A DNA stretch of 64,000 nt from Lysobacter panacisoli (GTDB lineage Bacteria > Pseudomonadota > Gammaproteobacteria > Xanthomonadales > Xanthomonadaceae): positions 3,416,247 through 3,480,246 of the forward strand of contig NZ_VLNU01000001.1 in assembly GCF_009765165.1 (NCBI RefSeq), in the 5' to 3' direction. The position numbers were made by a program, and so were the translations under genes. Under the pieces are notes generated by a model. The model saw only the letters and a list, made by a program, of their open reading frames with translations, did no database searches and had not been told where the DNA came from. This document shows, piece after piece, positions 30,366 to 40,421 of this stretch. Every line of letters begins with the position of its first letter. Within the stretch, counting starts at the first letter, position 1.

Positions 30366-31493
30366 TCAGGCGGCGCAGAAGCGCACGTAGTCGATATAGC
30401 CGGGGAACGCGCGCCCGGCCGCGCACACCGGGCAGTCCGGATCGGCGGGCAAGCGCGTTTCGCGGAAGCGCATTCCCATCGCGTCGAAATGCAGCAACCG
30501 GCCGGTGAGCGGTTCGCCCGTGCCGAGGATCAGCTTGATCGCCTCGGTCGCCTGCAGCAGGCCGATCACGCCGGGCAGCACGCCGAGCACGCCGGCTTCG
30601 GCGCAGTTCGGCGCGGCTTCCGGCGGCGGCGGTTCGGGGAACAGACAGCGGTAGCACGGCGCGTGGCCGCGATGGCGTCCAGCGTCGAACACGCTCACCT
30701 GCCCTTCGAAGCGATGCACGGCGCCGTACACGAGCGGCTTGCCGAGCTTCACGCAGGCGTCGTTGAGCAGATAACGCACCGGGAAGTTGTCGGCACCGTC
30801 GATGACCACGTCGGCGCCTTCGATCAGCCGTTCCACGTTGTCCGCGGTGATGCGCTCGGCGAAGGTTTCGATGCGCACCGTCGGATTGAGTGCCGACAGC
30901 GCGATGCGCGCCGAATCGACCTTGGGCACACCGATGCGGTCTTCGGTATGGAGGATCTGCCGCTGCAGGTTGCTGCGGTCGACCACGTCGTCATCCGCGA
31001 GCACCAGCGTGCCGATACCCGCAGCCGCGAGGTAGAACGCCGCCGGCGAACCAAGCCCGCCCGCGCCGACCATCGCGATGCGCGCGGACTGCAACCTGCG
31101 CTGCCCGGCTTCGCCGACTTCCGGCAAACGCAGGTGGCGCGAGTAGCGGTCGTAGAAATCGAAGTCGCCTTCCGGCGTCGTCACCGGCAGGCCTTCGGCG
31201 ATCCAGCGCGTGGTGCCGCCCTCGACCGAGGCGACGCGCCGGTATCCGGCCGCGAGGAGCGCCTGCGCGGCGTCCAGCGAGCGTCGGCCCGACTGGCAGA
31301 TCAGCAGCACCGCGGCGTCTCGGTCGGGCAAGGCAACGGCCGGATCGGCTTCCAGTTCGGCCTTGGCGACGCCAATGGCGCCTTCGGCGAGGCCGGTGGC
31401 GCGTTCGTGCGCTTCGCGCACGTCGACCATCACCGCGCCGTCGCGCTGGCGTCGCAGGGCTTCGGCGGGATCGATGCGTTCGATGATGTCCAT
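30366..31493 (-). CDS. moeB: MoeB-type adenylyltransferase with N-terminal rhodanese domain
   Basis: Activates the C-terminus of the small molybdopterin synthase subunit MoaD by adenylation. Residues 1-110 form a rhodanese domain with a candidate active Cys66 in ICQSGRRS; the ThiF/MoeB domain follows from about 117 (YSRHLRLPEVGEAG, GAGGLGSPAAFYL, a DGADNFPVRYLLNDAC segment) with zinc pairs CYRC and CPVC. In MOCS3 and MoeZ the rhodanese domain is C-terminal, so the order is reversed here. Last gene of the mobA-moeA-moeB set. It could also act on ThiS-like carriers. Confidence 0.9.
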   Translation of the reverse strand: MDIIERIDPAEALRRQRDGAVMVDVREAHERATGLAEGAIGVAKAELEADPAVALPDRDAAVLLICQSGRRSLDAAQALLAAGYRRVASVEGGTTRWIAEGLPVTTPEGDFDFYDRYSRHLRLPEVGEAGQRRLQSARIAMVGAGGLGSPAAFYLAAAGIGTLVLADDDVVDRSNLQRQILHTEDRIGVPKVDSARIALSALNPTVRIETFAERITADNVERLIEGADVVIDGADNFPVRYLLNDACVKLGKPLVYGAVHRFEGQVSVFDAGRHRGHAPCYRCLFPEPPPPEAAPNCAEAGVLGVLPGVIGLLQATEAIKLILGTGEPLTGRLLHFDAMGMRFRETRLPADPDCPVCAAGRAFPGYIDYVRFCAA

Positions 31494-31521
31494 GCCGGGA
31501 TTATCGCGCCATGCGCGCGCT

Positions 31522-32739
31522 TCAGGCATAACGCAGCACGTCGACGACGGTGCCGGCGGCGAGACGCTGCGGTCCATCCGGGATCACGATCAGCGCGTTG
31601 GAGTCGCTGACCGCGCGCAGGCGGTGCGAACCGACCGCGGGATTCGGATCGGCGCGAAGCACGCCGTGTTCGTCGCAGAACACCTGGGCGCGGATGAATT
31701 CGCGGCGTGCGTGCGATTTCTCCAGCGGCGAGACCAGCTGCGCGCGTTCGACCGGACGCGCCGCGTCGTGACCCTGCAGGCCGTCGATCAGCGGCCGGCC
31801 GAGGCCGAGGAACGTCGCGAACACCGACACCGGATTGCCGGGCAGCGCCAGCACGCGGGCCTGGTCGAGGCTGCCGAACAGCACCGGCATGCCCGGCTTC
31901 ATCCGCACCTTCCAGAAATGGATCTTGCCGAAGCGGCCGATCACGTCCGGGATGTGGTCCTTCTCGCCTGCCGACACCGCGCCACAGGTGACGATGAGGT
32001 CGAACGCGCAGCCCGCATCGCGCAGCGCGATCTCGACCTGGCGCGGATCGTCCGGCAGACGCGGCCACGCGGTCGGCTCCAGCCCTTCGGCGCGCAGCAG
32101 GCCCATCAGCAATTCGCGGTTGCTGTCGTAGATCTGCCCGGGCGCCAGCGCCATGCCGGGTTCGACCAGTTCGTCGCCGCTGCTGAACACCGCGACCGTC
32201 GGCCGTCGCGCGACACGCAATGAGGACAGGCCCAGCGACGCCGCGAGCGAGACGCGTGCGGGCGTGAGCCGCGTGCCGGCATGCAACACCACATCCCCCA
32301 CCGCCACGTCCTCGCCGGAATAACGCACGTTGGCGCCAGCATTCGGAGCAGCCAGCACGATGACGGTATCGCCCTCGACGCGTGTGTTTTCCTTGATGAC
32401 CACCGTGTCCGCACCGGCCGGCATCGGCGCACCGGTCGTGATGCGTACGCATTCGCCCTCGCCCACCTGCAAGGCGGCGTCGGGTCCAGCGAACTGTTCG
32501 CCAGTCAGGCGCAGGCGCGTCTCGCCGTCGCGCAGATCGGCATGGCGCAGTGCGAAGCCGTCCATCGCGCTGTTGTCGAAGGGCGGCAATGCGAGCGGCG
32601 CGACCACGTCGGTCGCGAGCACGCGCCCGTGCGTGCGCGACAGCGGCAGCGTCTCGTGTTCCAGACGGTGCGCGGCCGCGACCTCGCGCACGATTGCTAC
32701 GGCTTCGTCGAAGGTGATGCCGGTCGGGAATTCGTTCAT
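31522..32739 (-). CDS. moeA: Molybdopterin molybdenumtransferase
   Basis: Inserts molybdate into adenylated molybdopterin. The 405 residues contain the MoeA hallmarks PPFDNSAMDGFAL, ITTGAPMPAGADTVV, the MoCF-biosynthesis domain segment FSSGDELVEPG and LPGNPVSVFATF, with a C-terminal barrel. The ATG overlaps the mobA stop by four bases (ATGA), so the two are coupled. Start confirmed by this overlap and by family N-termini. Confidence 0.95.
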   Translation of the reverse strand: MNEFPTGITFDEAVAIVREVAAAHRLEHETLPLSRTHGRVLATDVVAPLALPPFDNSAMDGFALRHADLRDGETRLRLTGEQFAGPDAALQVGEGECVRITTGAPMPAGADTVVIKENTRVEGDTVIVLAAPNAGANVRYSGEDVAVGDVVLHAGTRLTPARVSLAASLGLSSLRVARRPTVAVFSSGDELVEPGMALAPGQIYDSNRELLMGLLRAEGLEPTAWPRLPDDPRQVEIALRDAGCAFDLIVTCGAVSAGEKDHIPDVIGRFGKIHFWKVRMKPGMPVLFGSLDQARVLALPGNPVSVFATFLGLGRPLIDGLQGHDAARPVERAQLVSPLEKSHARREFIRAQVFCDEHGVLRADPNPAVGSHRLRAVSDSNALIVIPDGPQRLAAGTVVDVLRYA

Positions 32740-33323
32740 TCGTTCGTCTTGATGCCCGCGGCAGCGAGATCGTCCGGGGTGTTGAGGTTGCCGAAGCGTA
32801 CGCCTTCGAGCCGCACGGCGTGCATGCGCAGCCCATCCTGCAAGCCACGCACGGCCGGCCGGTTGGCGGCGATCGCATCCGCGGCCGCGACACGCAGGCC
32901 GTCCACGCGCCACAGCGCGACGAGCGGCTGCACGCCGTCGTCGTCGATCGCGAACGCGCCGTTGTCGCCGGCGGCGGCGAACAGGCTGGGCAGCAGGCAG
33001 TCGTTCACGCCGACCAGGTCGACCGGGATCGTCAGCAGCCACGTCGTGGCGCACGTCGCGGCCAGCGCGTCGAGTCCGGAGAGCGGGCCAATGTCCTCGC
33101 TCACGCGATCGGCGACGACGGCGAGGCCGGCATCGCGATAACGCTCGTGATGGCGATTGGCGCTGACCAGCGTCGTGGCGGTTTCGCTGGCGAAGCGACG
33201 CTGCCAGCGCAGCACCTGGGCGACGCCGTCGCGCTCGAGCCAGGCCTTGTCGAGCCCGCCCAGCCGCGTGGCGCGGCCACCGGCGAGGATGCCGAGGGTG
33301 ACGTCGGACGCGGTCGGGTTCAC
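32736..33323 (-). CDS. mobA: Molybdenum cofactor guanylyltransferase
   Basis: Couples GMP to molybdopterin to form the MGD cofactor used by enzymes such as nitrate reductase. The 195-residue nucleotidyltransferase has LAGGRATRLGGLDKAW near the N-terminus, and the PVDLVGV and FGNLNTPDDLA segments. The start is a GTG, with no clear ribosome site. It heads the operon with moeA and moeB. A link to nitrate respiration in this denitrifier is an inference. Confidence 0.92.
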   Translation of the reverse strand: MNPTASDVTLGILAGGRATRLGGLDKAWLERDGVAQVLRWQRRFASETATTLVSANRHHERYRDAGLAVVADRVSEDIGPLSGLDALAATCATTWLLTIPVDLVGVNDCLLPSLFAAAGDNGAFAIDDDGVQPLVALWRVDGLRVAAADAIAANRPAVRGLQDGLRMHAVRLEGVRFGNLNTPDDLAAAGIKTNE

Positions 33324-33395
33324 GCGGATGTCCGGGAATCGCGCATGCGTCGATGATGGCGCAAGTCGCGCCCGGACGTCATCGATGCACGCAAG

Positions 33396-33417
33396 GCACT
33401 CGCGGCGATGCGAGTGC
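33396..33417 (-). terminator. Hairpin after der
   Basis: Eight-pair stem GCACTCGC/GCGAGTGC with a six-base loop, ten bases before the end of der as read on the plus strand. It has no U-tail, so termination is uncertain. Confidence 0.35.
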
Positions 33418-33426
33418 GCCCGCGAC

Positions 33427-34827
33427 TCACTTGCCGCGCTTGACGTGCCGGATCATGCGCCGCTTCTTCGCGACCTGACGCTCGGACAGCACGTTCTTCT
33501 TGCCTTCGTACGGATTCGTGCCTTCCTTGAACACGAAACGCACCGGCGTGCCGACCAGCTTGAAGCGCTTGCGGAAGAAGTTCTCGAGGTAGCGCTTGTA
33601 GGTGTCGGACAGCGTGCGCAGGCGCGTGCCGTGGACGACGAACGTCGGCGGATTGCTGTTGGCCGGATGCGCGTAGCGCAGCTTGGCGACGTGTCCGCGC
33701 ACGGTCGGCGGCGGGTTGCTCTCGTACGCCACTTCCAACGCCTTGTTGACGTCGCTGGTGCTGAATTCGTGCGTGGCCGAGGCGTGCGCGCGGTGGATCG
33801 CGCGGAACAGTTCGCGCAGGCCCGAGCCGTGCTTGGCGCTGATCCGCACCGCTTCGGCCCAGTCGACGAAACCGAGCTTGCGCGCGAGCAGCGCTTCGGC
33901 CTGCTGGCGCTGGTAGTCGGTCAGTCCGTCCCACTTGTTCACCGCGACCACCAGCGCACGACCTGCGTCGAGCGCATAGCCGAGCACGGTCGCGTCCTGG
34001 TCGGTGATGCCTTCGCTGGCGTCGAGCATGATCACCGCGACCTGGCACTGCTCGATCGCCTGCAGCGTCTTGACGATGGAGAACTTCTCCACCGCTTCGT
34101 CCACGCGCGACTTGCGGCGCAGGCCGGCGGTATCGATCAGACGGTAGAGACGGCCGTCGCGCTCCATGTCGATGGACACCGAATCGCGCGTCGTACCCGG
34201 CACTTCGGAGGCGATCATGCGCTCCTCGCCGAGCAGGCGGTTCACCAGCGTCGACTTGCCCACGTTCGGGCGGCCGATGAAGGCGACGCGGATGCGCGCG
34301 GGGTCGGCATCGAGCTCGGTGCCGGCACCCTCTTCCGGCACGCGTGCGAGGGTGCGGTCGATCAGTTCATCGATGTTGTGGCGGTGCGCGGAGGACACCC
34401 CGATGACGTCGCTGAAGCCGTAGCGGGCGAAATCGTTCAGCGCGGCCTGGAGGTCGAGGCCGTCGGTCTTGTTGACCACCAGCATGGTCGGACGCGCGGT
34501 CTTGCGCAGCCACGCCAGGATTTCGTCGTCCAACGCCGAGGCGCCTTCGCGGCCATCGACCACGAACAGCACCAGGTCCGCTTCTTCCGCGGCGGCACGC
34601 GCCTGGCGCGCGGTCGCACCGGACAGGCCCTCTTCTTCGCCCGCGATGCCGCCGGTGTCGACGACCGCGAAGGCACGCTTGCCCTCGGGACGGGCCACGC
34701 CGTAGTTGCGATCGCGCGTGACGCCGGGCTGGTCGTGGACCAGGGCGTCGCGACTGCGCGTCAGCGCGTTGAACAGCGTGGACTTTCCGACGTTGGGACG
34801 GCCAACGAGGGCGACTAGCGGAAGCAT
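33427..34827 (-). CDS. der: GTPase Der, ribosome assembly
   Basis: Essential GTPase for 50S maturation. Two tandem G domains begin [14 protein letters not shown] and [14 protein letters not shown], each with a DxxG segment (DTGGIAG and DTAGLRR) and NKxD (NKTD, NKWD), followed by a KH-like C-terminal domain with basic tail. 466 residues, the normal length. It ends the conserved minus-strand string, 193 bases after bamB. Confidence 0.97.
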   Translation of the reverse strand: MLPLVALVGRPNVGKSTLFNALTRSRDALVHDQPGVTRDRNYGVARPEGKRAFAVVDTGGIAGEEEGLSGATARQARAAAEEADLVLFVVDGREGASALDDEILAWLRKTARPTMLVVNKTDGLDLQAALNDFARYGFSDVIGVSSAHRHNIDELIDRTLARVPEEGAGTELDADPARIRVAFIGRPNVGKSTLVNRLLGEERMIASEVPGTTRDSVSIDMERDGRLYRLIDTAGLRRKSRVDEAVEKFSIVKTLQAIEQCQVAVIMLDASEGITDQDATVLGYALDAGRALVVAVNKWDGLTDYQRQQAEALLARKLGFVDWAEAVRISAKHGSGLRELFRAIHRAHASATHEFSTSDVNKALEVAYESNPPPTVRGHVAKLRYAHPANSNPPTFVVHGTRLRTLSDTYKRYLENFFRKRFKLVGTPVRFVFKEGTNPYEGKKNVLSERQVAKKRRMIRHVKRGK

Positions 34828-34965
34828 GGCAGGGACCGGGACGGAATGAGGGGTCGGTTCGGGTTCGAGTCGGGCGACGCTGGTCGCGGCCGGCGTGCGA
34901 CCAACCCGGTCCGATCCGGAGGGGAATCGGGGTACGGCATGATGACGGGCCGGGCGTGAAAAGGG

Positions 34966-34995
34966 AAACGGCCCGGGCTCTCGCCCGGACCGTTT
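34966..34995 (-). terminator. Terminator after bamB
   Basis: A 13-base stem with one mismatch and a four-base loop lies 25 bases past the bamB stop, followed on the minus strand by CCCTTTTC. It separates bamB from der. Confidence 0.65.
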
Positions 34996-35020
34996 CGTCC
35001 TCGCTGGTGTCGCTGGACGG

Positions 35021-36220
35021 TTACTGCAGGCGGAACGCGGTCAGCTCGCCGTTCACGTTCTGCACGATGGCGATGCCGTCGGCGACGACCGGCGCCGCCT
35101 TCACTGCCTTGCCGCCGACGCGCTCGCGCGCGGCGAACTCGCCGTTTTCCAGCTTGATCCAGTGCACGTAGCCGTCGAAATCGCCGACGACCGCGTAGTC
35201 GCCCTGCACGGCCGCGCCGCTCACGTTGCGACGGGCCAGGCCGTCCTGCTGCCACATGGCGCTGCCGCCGGCCTTGTCCAGACCGAAGACGATGCCGGTG
35301 GGATCGGTCACGACCAGACGCTCGGTGCCCAGGCCGATGCGGCCCGCACCGCCGTGGTCGCTCGACCACATCGGACGACCGCTCGGGGCATCGATGGCCA
35401 TCGTCTGCTTCTTGAAACTGGAGGCGTACAGCGTGGTGCCGTCCAGCACCGGGGTGCCGTCGACGTCGGCCATGCGGTCCAGCTCGGTGCGGCCTTCCGG
35501 CTGCGCGATCGACTGTTCCCACAGCGGACGGCCGTCGGTGGCCGACAACGCCGAGACGGTACCGTCGTCGCTGCCGATGAACACGTAGCCCGGGCCCAGC
35601 ACCGGTGCGTCGTTGCCACGCACGGAAAGCATCGGCACGTCCTGCACCCAGAACCAGCGACGCTCGCCGGTGGCTGCGTCGAGCGCGGTCAGGCGGCCGT
35701 CGTTGGAGCGCACGAAGACGAGGCTGAGGCCGATCACCGGAGCGGCGATGACTTCATTCGGCACGTGCGCCTTCCACTTCTCCGCGCCGGTGGCGGCGTC
35801 GATGGCGATTACCTCACCATTGAGTCCACCGACAACGACCAGGCCATCGCCCACACCCGGACCGCCGGACAGCAGCACGTCGGCCTTCTTGTCGGGACGG
35901 TATTCCCAGACCTGCTTGCCGGTCTGGAGGTCGAACGCATGGACGCCGCCTTCGATCGCCGCGGCATAGACGCGACCGTCGGCCACGACCGGCCCCTGGC
36001 GCACGCCGATGCGGCCTTCGCCCTTGCCGGCGTTGGCCGACCACATCTTGGCCACGGTGACCGTGGGCGTGATCTTGGTCAGTTCGACCGGCTCATTCGG
36101 CTTGCCGTCGTCCTTCTTGCCGTCTCCGCCGAACCAGCCCTTGATGGTCGTGCAACCCGCGAGCGAGGCCGCGCACAGCAGGACGATGGAGGAACGCAGC
36201 AGCATCGAGCGGTGCTTCAT
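35021..36220 (-). CDS. bamB: Outer membrane assembly lipoprotein BamB
   Basis: Subunit of the BAM complex that inserts beta-barrel proteins in the outer membrane. The signal peptide ends at a lipobox (Leu-Ala-Gly-Cys22), followed by a linker and an eight-bladed PQQ-type propeller whose repeats read AxxGxxxWxxxxP. 399 residues. The ATG shares its A with the upstream stop (TGATG), coupling it to the YfgM-like gene. Confidence 0.95.
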   Translation of the reverse strand: MKHRSMLLRSSIVLLCAASLAGCTTIKGWFGGDGKKDDGKPNEPVELTKITPTVTVAKMWSANAGKGEGRIGVRQGPVVADGRVYAAAIEGGVHAFDLQTGKQVWEYRPDKKADVLLSGGPGVGDGLVVVGGLNGEVIAIDAATGAEKWKAHVPNEVIAAPVIGLSLVFVRSNDGRLTALDAATGERRWFWVQDVPMLSVRGNDAPVLGPGYVFIGSDDGTVSALSATDGRPLWEQSIAQPEGRTELDRMADVDGTPVLDGTTLYASSFKKQTMAIDAPSGRPMWSSDHGGAGRIGLGTERLVVTDPTGIVFGLDKAGGSAMWQQDGLARRNVSGAAVQGDYAVVGDFDGYVHWIKLENGEFAARERVGGKAVKAAPVVADGIAIVQNVNGELTAFRLQ

Positions 36221-36849
36221 CAGGACTTGGCCTCGGGCTTGGCGGGCGTACCGCCGACTTCAGTGAGCTTGAGTTCGACCACGCGCCGTTGCGGCGAGGC
36301 CACGTCGAGCTTGGACAGCGCCTGCGCGTACGAAGTTCGCGCCTGCTCCAGCTGGCCCAGCGCGAACTGCGCGTCGCCGCGGACTTCGATCGCCGACGCC
36401 GACGTCGCACTGGCGACGAGCTTCAGCGCGGCGTCGGCCTGCTTGGCTTCGATCAGCAGGCGAGCGAGTCGCTGGTTGACGATGTCGGTGATCGCCGGAT
36501 CGTCGCTGCGGATGCCGCGCAACGTCGCCATCGCGGCGTCGTGCTGCTGGGCATCGACCTGCGCGTGGGCCAGTTCGAGCGAGGCCAGGGCGCGGTACGG
36601 ACCTTCGCCCAACGCCTTGACCTTGGCCTCGGCGGCCTTGTCCTTGGCTTCGATGGCGTCGAGTGCGGCCTGGTACTGCGATGCCTGCTCCATCTGCTGC
36701 TGGGTGCCGCGGTGTTCCCACCACTTCCAGCCGCCGATGGCCGCCAGGCCCAGCGCGATGCCGCCAATCAGGCCAGCGCCGTTATTGCGCAGCCACTGCA
36801 GGACGCGTTCGCTTTGTTCGTGTTCGTCGAGAAGATCGTCTAACGCCAT
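36220..36849 (-). CDS. yfgM: YfgM-family inner-membrane TPR protein
   Basis: Single-span membrane protein implicated in periplasmic chaperone networks at the Sec translocon. The cytoplasmic N-terminus MALDDLLDEHEQSERVLQWLR and one membrane helix (about 26-43) precede a periplasmic tetratricopeptide domain rich in Ala. The ATG at 36849 matches family N-termini; the open frame extends 57 bases further. 209 residues. Coupled to bamB, as in E. coli. Confidence 0.9.
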   Translation of the reverse strand: MALDDLLDEHEQSERVLQWLRNNGAGLIGGIALGLAAIGGWKWWEHRGTQQQMEQASQYQAALDAIEAKDKAAEAKVKALGEGPYRALASLELAHAQVDAQQHDAAMATLRGIRSDDPAITDIVNQRLARLLIEAKQADAALKLVASATSASAIEVRGDAQFALGQLEQARTSYAQALSKLDVASPQRRVVELKLTEVGGTPAKPEAKS

Positions 36850-36903
36850 TCGAAGGCTGCCATGCTCTGTCGACCCGCCATGCGGCGGGAATCCAATGAG
36901 GAA

Positions 36904-36928
36904 CACCGGCCCGCGATGCAGGCCGGTG
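36904..36928 (-). terminator. Hairpin between rodZ and yfgM
   Basis: Eight-pair stem CACCGGCC/GGCCGGTG with a nine-base loop, followed on the minus strand by TTCC. It stands 25 bases past the rodZ stop, where E. coli would have ispG and hisS. Confidence 0.45.
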
Positions 36929-36952
36929 CGAAGGGATCACCTGCAGCGCGGC

Positions 36953-37768
36953 TCAGTCCGAGACCGGCGCGAGGGAACCGTCAGAGGATAGCGTAAAGCG
37001 CGCCACATTCGCTCGGCTGAACGGCGTCAGATCGACCGTCCTGCCGGCCTGGCGGACCTCCACGGCAGAGGAGTTGCCGAGCACCACGCGCGAGATTTCG
37101 CTGGCCGAGTAGCTGCGCTGCTGGCCGGCGCCGAGTTCGCCGCTTTCGAGGATACGACCGTCGGCGCCACGCACTTCCACCCAGCTGTTGCCGGTGAAGT
37201 TGAGCGACAGCGCGGCGGTGTTGGCCTGCGTGGGCAGGGTCGCCATCGAGGCCACCAGCGGCGTGCGGTGCTGCACGGCCGCCGCGGCCGTCGAGGCGGT
37301 GGTGGTTGCCGGCGCACTGGCTGCTGGCACGGCGGCAACGTCGAGAGTCTCGACGTCGCTCGGCTTGCTCAGCTGCTGCTTGGACGCCATCCAGATCGGC
37401 ACGGCGATCGCCGCGGTCAGGACAATGTAGATGGCGCGACGCGTCGCCTGTTCGAACACGCGGCGCACACGCGGGGTATGGGCATGGCTGACCAGTACCG
37501 ACGGTGCCACCGGCGTGTTGGCCGAGCCGAGCTGGTCTTCCAGGTTCACGCCGAGCAGGCGCGCGTAGCTGCGCATCTGGCCGCGCACGAAGACGGGCGC
37601 ACCCAGCTGGCTCGGATCTTCCGTCTCGAGCTGGCGGATGACCCGCACCGGGATTTTCAGGCTGACGGCGACGTCTTCCTGCGACAGCCCCGCCTTCTCG
37701 CGGGCCTGCTTCAGGCGCACGCCGCAGCTGGCGCCCATTTCAGGCGCGAATTCGTTCGAGTACATCAT
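36953..37768 (-). CDS. rodZ: RodZ-like helix-turn-helix cell shape protein
   Basis: Bitopic inner-membrane protein that links MreB to the wall elongation machinery. Cytoplasmic HTH_25 domain (about 16-85, RLKQAREKAGLSQEDVAVSL), a basic juxtamembrane stretch, one membrane helix (about 111-127), an Ala/Thr-rich periplasmic linker and a C-terminal DUF4115 beta domain with NSWVEVRGADGRILESG. 271 residues, shorter than E. coli RodZ (337). The ATG overlaps the pilW stop as ATGA. Confidence 0.92.
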   Translation of the reverse strand: MMYSNEFAPEMGASCGVRLKQAREKAGLSQEDVAVSLKIPVRVIRQLETEDPSQLGAPVFVRGQMRSYARLLGVNLEDQLGSANTPVAPSVLVSHAHTPRVRRVFEQATRRAIYIVLTAAIAVPIWMASKQQLSKPSDVETLDVAAVPAASAPATTTASTAAAAVQHRTPLVASMATLPTQANTAALSLNFTGNSWVEVRGADGRILESGELGAGQQRSYSASEISRVVLGNSSAVEVRQAGRTVDLTPFSRANVARFTLSSDGSLAPVSD

Positions 37769-38601
37769 CGCGTTCCGTCATCCCCCATGCCGGAGCCTCG
37801 CGTCTGCGGGAACTCCGCCCTCATTCGCTGAACGTATCTTGCGGCGGCTGCCGTGTCGCCGAGTTTTTCTTCGATTTGTGACGCAAGCTGCAACGCGGCC
37901 GCGTCCGCTGGGGCAGCCGCCAGGCGGCGCTCCGAGAAGGCACGGGCCTCGAAGGCATTCCCGCGCTTGAATTCCAGGGCCGCCAGCCCTCCCAGGGCCT
38001 GGGCGTTGTTCGGGTCGAGTTCGACCGCCTTGCGCAGGTCGCGCTGGGCGCGAACGTCCTGGCCGGCACGCGCCGCGCAGGCACCGGCGTTGGACAACGC
38101 CATTGCTGGCGTCCCGTAACCGGGCGCGGCCACGGCCCGGTCGAACCATTCCAGTGACTCGGCCGCGCGGCCCTGCCCGCACAGCCAGGCGCCGTAGTTG
38201 TTCATCAGCGCGCCGTTGCCCGGTTCGAGCTCGGCGGCCCTGAGGTAATGCTGGCCGGCTTCGGCCGGGGCGCCACGACGTGCGGCGGTGGCGGCGAGGA
38301 CGGTGTGCGCGTCGGCCATCTTCGGATCGAGGCGCAGCGCCTTCTTCGCTTCGCTTTCCGCGCTGGCGAAGTCGCCGCCCATCATCCGCACCTGCGCAAG
38401 CTGGATGTGCTTGCTGGCTTCGGCAGCGTTGCGATTGTGCCCCTTCCCGCTGACGTCGACCTCAGGCGAGGTGCGCTCGTAATCCTGCCGGCTGAAATCC
38501 TGGCGGATGAACGTCATCTTGCTGCACGCACCCACCGTCAGCACCGCGACCAGCAGAACGGTCGTGGCGGCGAAGCTCGACGGTCGGCGCTGGACGTTCA
38601 T
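37765..38601 (-). CDS. pilW: Type IV pilus biogenesis lipoprotein PilW/PilF
   Basis: Outer-membrane pilotin needed for assembly of the PilQ secretin. A signal peptide with lipobox Val-Gly-Ala-Cys26 leads to at least four tetratricopeptide repeats (for example ALRLDPKMADAHTVLAATAA and AVELDPNNAQALGGLAALEF). 278 residues. The gene stands between rlmN and rodZ, the usual place in gammaproteobacteria with type IV pili. Confidence 0.9.
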   Translation of the reverse strand: MNVQRRPSSFAATTVLLVAVLTVGACSKMTFIRQDFSRQDYERTSPEVDVSGKGHNRNAAEASKHIQLAQVRMMGGDFASAESEAKKALRLDPKMADAHTVLAATAARRGAPAEAGQHYLRAAELEPGNGALMNNYGAWLCGQGRAAESLEWFDRAVAAPGYGTPAMALSNAGACAARAGQDVRAQRDLRKAVELDPNNAQALGGLAALEFKRGNAFEARAFSERRLAAAPADAAALQLASQIEEKLGDTAAAARYVQRMRAEFPQTRGSGMGDDGTR

Positions 38602-38623
38602 GGCTGGCGGGCGGCTCCGTGCA

Positions 38624-39874
38624 TCACGCGGCTTCGTCGCCCAGGCCCTGCGATTGCAGGTGTTTGCGGAATTCCGCCTGGCGGCGCGTGCGATCCATGA
38701 CCTGCCCTTTCAACTGGCCGCAGGCGGCGTCGATATCGTCGCCGCGAGTACGCCGCACCGGCGCGATCAGGCCGGTGTCGTTGAGCAGTTTCTGGAACGC
38801 ACGGATCGCCGTTTCCTCGGGGCGCTCGAAGCGCGTGCCCGGGAACGGGTTGAACGGGATCAGGTTGACCTTCGCCGCGTCCTTCATCTGCACGGCGTTG
38901 TCGAACTGGCGCATGAGGCGCGCAAGCTGGCGCGCGTGCTGCGGCTGGTCGTTGACACCCTTCATCAGGGTGTACTCGAACGTCACCGAGGTGCCGCGCT
39001 TGCGCAGTGCATAGCGCACGCAGGCGTCCATCAGTTGTTCGATCGGATACTTCTTGTTGAGCGGCACCAGTTCGCTGCGCAGCTCATCGTTGGGTGCGTG
39101 CAGCGAGACGGCGAGCGAGACGTCGCTCTCCAGCGCGAGGCGGTCGATCATCGGCACCATGCCGGCGGTCGAGAGCGTGACGCGCTTGTTGGCCAGGCCG
39201 TAGCCCAGGTCGTCGCGCATGATGCTCATGGCGCGCACGACGTTGTCGAAATTCGCCAGCGGTTCGCCCATGCCCATCATCACCACGTTGGTGAGGCGGC
39301 GCTGTTGGTGCGGAACGTTGCCGAGATGACGAGCCGCCACCCATACCTGGCCGATGATCTCGGCGGTCGACAGATTGCGGTTGAAGCCCTGCGTCGCGGT
39401 CGAGCAGAACTGGCAGTTGAGCGCGCAGCCGACCTGCGAGGACACGCACAGCGTGCCGCGTCCCTTGTCGGGGATGTACACGGTTTCGATGGCGTTCTTC
39501 GGGTCCATGCCGAGCAGCCACTTGTGCGTGCCGTCGGTGGAAGCCTTGTCGAACACGACCTGCGGCACGCGCACTTCGGCGTGCTGCTCGAGCTTGGCGC
39601 GCAGTGCCTTGCCCAGGTCGGTCATGTCCGCGAAGTCGGTGACGTAGCGGTGGTGGATCCACTTCATCACCTGGTGCGCGCGGAACTTCTTCTCGCCGAG
39701 CGTTTCCTCGAAGAAACGCTCGAGCGAGGCGCGATCGAGGTCGAAGAGGTTCATCTTCGCTTCGACCGCGCGCTTGCCGGCCGTGTCCATGTCCGCGCGC
39801 ACGAGCGCTTCCGGCGCCTGCGCATTGCCTGCGTCGGCGAGCTGGAGTTCGATGCGTTCGCGTTGCGTGGTCAT
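38624..39874 (-). CDS. rlmN: Dual-specificity 23S rRNA/tRNA (adenine-C2)-methyltransferase
   Basis: Radical-SAM enzyme methylating A2503 of 23S rRNA and A37 of some tRNAs. The radical-SAM cluster site is Cys150-x3-Cys154-x2-Cys157, and GEPLANFDN and LIPFNPFPG are diagnostic. The 416 residues include about 35 extra at the N-terminus compared with E. coli (384); an internal start near the conserved [11 protein letters not shown] segment is possible. Lies 19 bases after ndk. Confidence 0.95.
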   Translation of the reverse strand: MTTQRERIELQLADAGNAQAPEALVRADMDTAGKRAVEAKMNLFDLDRASLERFFEETLGEKKFRAHQVMKWIHHRYVTDFADMTDLGKALRAKLEQHAEVRVPQVVFDKASTDGTHKWLLGMDPKNAIETVYIPDKGRGTLCVSSQVGCALNCQFCSTATQGFNRNLSTAEIIGQVWVAARHLGNVPHQQRRLTNVVMMGMGEPLANFDNVVRAMSIMRDDLGYGLANKRVTLSTAGMVPMIDRLALESDVSLAVSLHAPNDELRSELVPLNKKYPIEQLMDACVRYALRKRGTSVTFEYTLMKGVNDQPQHARQLARLMRQFDNAVQMKDAAKVNLIPFNPFPGTRFERPEETAIRAFQKLLNDTGLIAPVRRTRGDDIDAACGQLKGQVMDRTRRQAEFRKHLQSQGLGDEAA

Positions 39875-39893
39875 GGCCGTAGTCGCGTCACGC

Positions 39894-40319
39894 TCAGCGG
39901 GCGTAGACGTCCGTGGCCGGGAAGAAGTACGCGATTTCGATCGCGGCGTTCTCCAGGCTGTCGGAACCGTGCACGGCGTTGGCGTCGATGCTGTCGGCGA
40001 AGTCGGCGCGGATCGTGCCCGGCGCGGCGTCCTTCGGATTGGTGGCGCCCATCAGTTCACGGTTCTTCAGAACCGCGCCCTCGCCTTCGAGCGCCTGGAT
40101 CATCACCGGGCCCGAAATCATGAACTCGACCAGCGCGCTGAAGAACGGGCGCTCGCGGTGCACGGCGTAGAAACCTTCGGCTTCCTGCTTCGACAGGTGC
40201 TTCATCTTCGAAGCGACGACCTTCAGGCCGGCCTTCTCGAAACGGGTGTAGATCTCACCGATGACGTTCTTGGCGACGGCGTCGGGCTTGATGATGGACA
40301 GGGTGCGCTCCAGCGCCAT
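39894..40319 (-). CDS. ndk: Nucleoside diphosphate kinase
   Basis: Transfers the gamma-phosphate between nucleoside triphosphates and diphosphates via phospho-His117 in the NAVHGSDS loop. The N-terminal [12 protein letters not shown] and the 141-residue length are typical. GGAGAG lies five bases before the ATG. It heads the conserved rlmN-pilW-rodZ series. Confidence 0.97.
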   Translation of the reverse strand: MALERTLSIIKPDAVAKNVIGEIYTRFEKAGLKVVASKMKHLSKQEAEGFYAVHRERPFFSALVEFMISGPVMIQALEGEGAVLKNRELMGATNPKDAAPGTIRADFADSIDANAVHGSDSLENAAIEIAYFFPATDVYAR

Positions 40320-40378
40320 GGATTCTCTCCGGGTAGGCGGGCAGCCGAACCTTTGGTTCGCGCCCGAGGATAACAGAA

Positions 40379-40402
40379 AAACCCGCGTCGGGACGCGGGT
40401 TT
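40379..40402 (-). terminator. Strong rho-independent terminator upstream of ndk
   Basis: On the minus strand AAACCCGCGT and ACGCGGGTTT pair over ten bases around CCCG and are followed by TTCTG, giving a five-T tail. It points towards ndk and ends 59 bases before the start codon, so it would stop transcripts that begin between ndk and the TetR gene. Either a leader attenuator or the end of a short RNA. Confidence 0.75.
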
Positions 40403-40421
40403 AGCCAACAAGGCTCCGGTA

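Noticed and set aside
40379..40402. Terminator belonging to the TetR gene
   Set aside because: The gene starts downstream of it on the other strand; the T-run lies on the ndk side.
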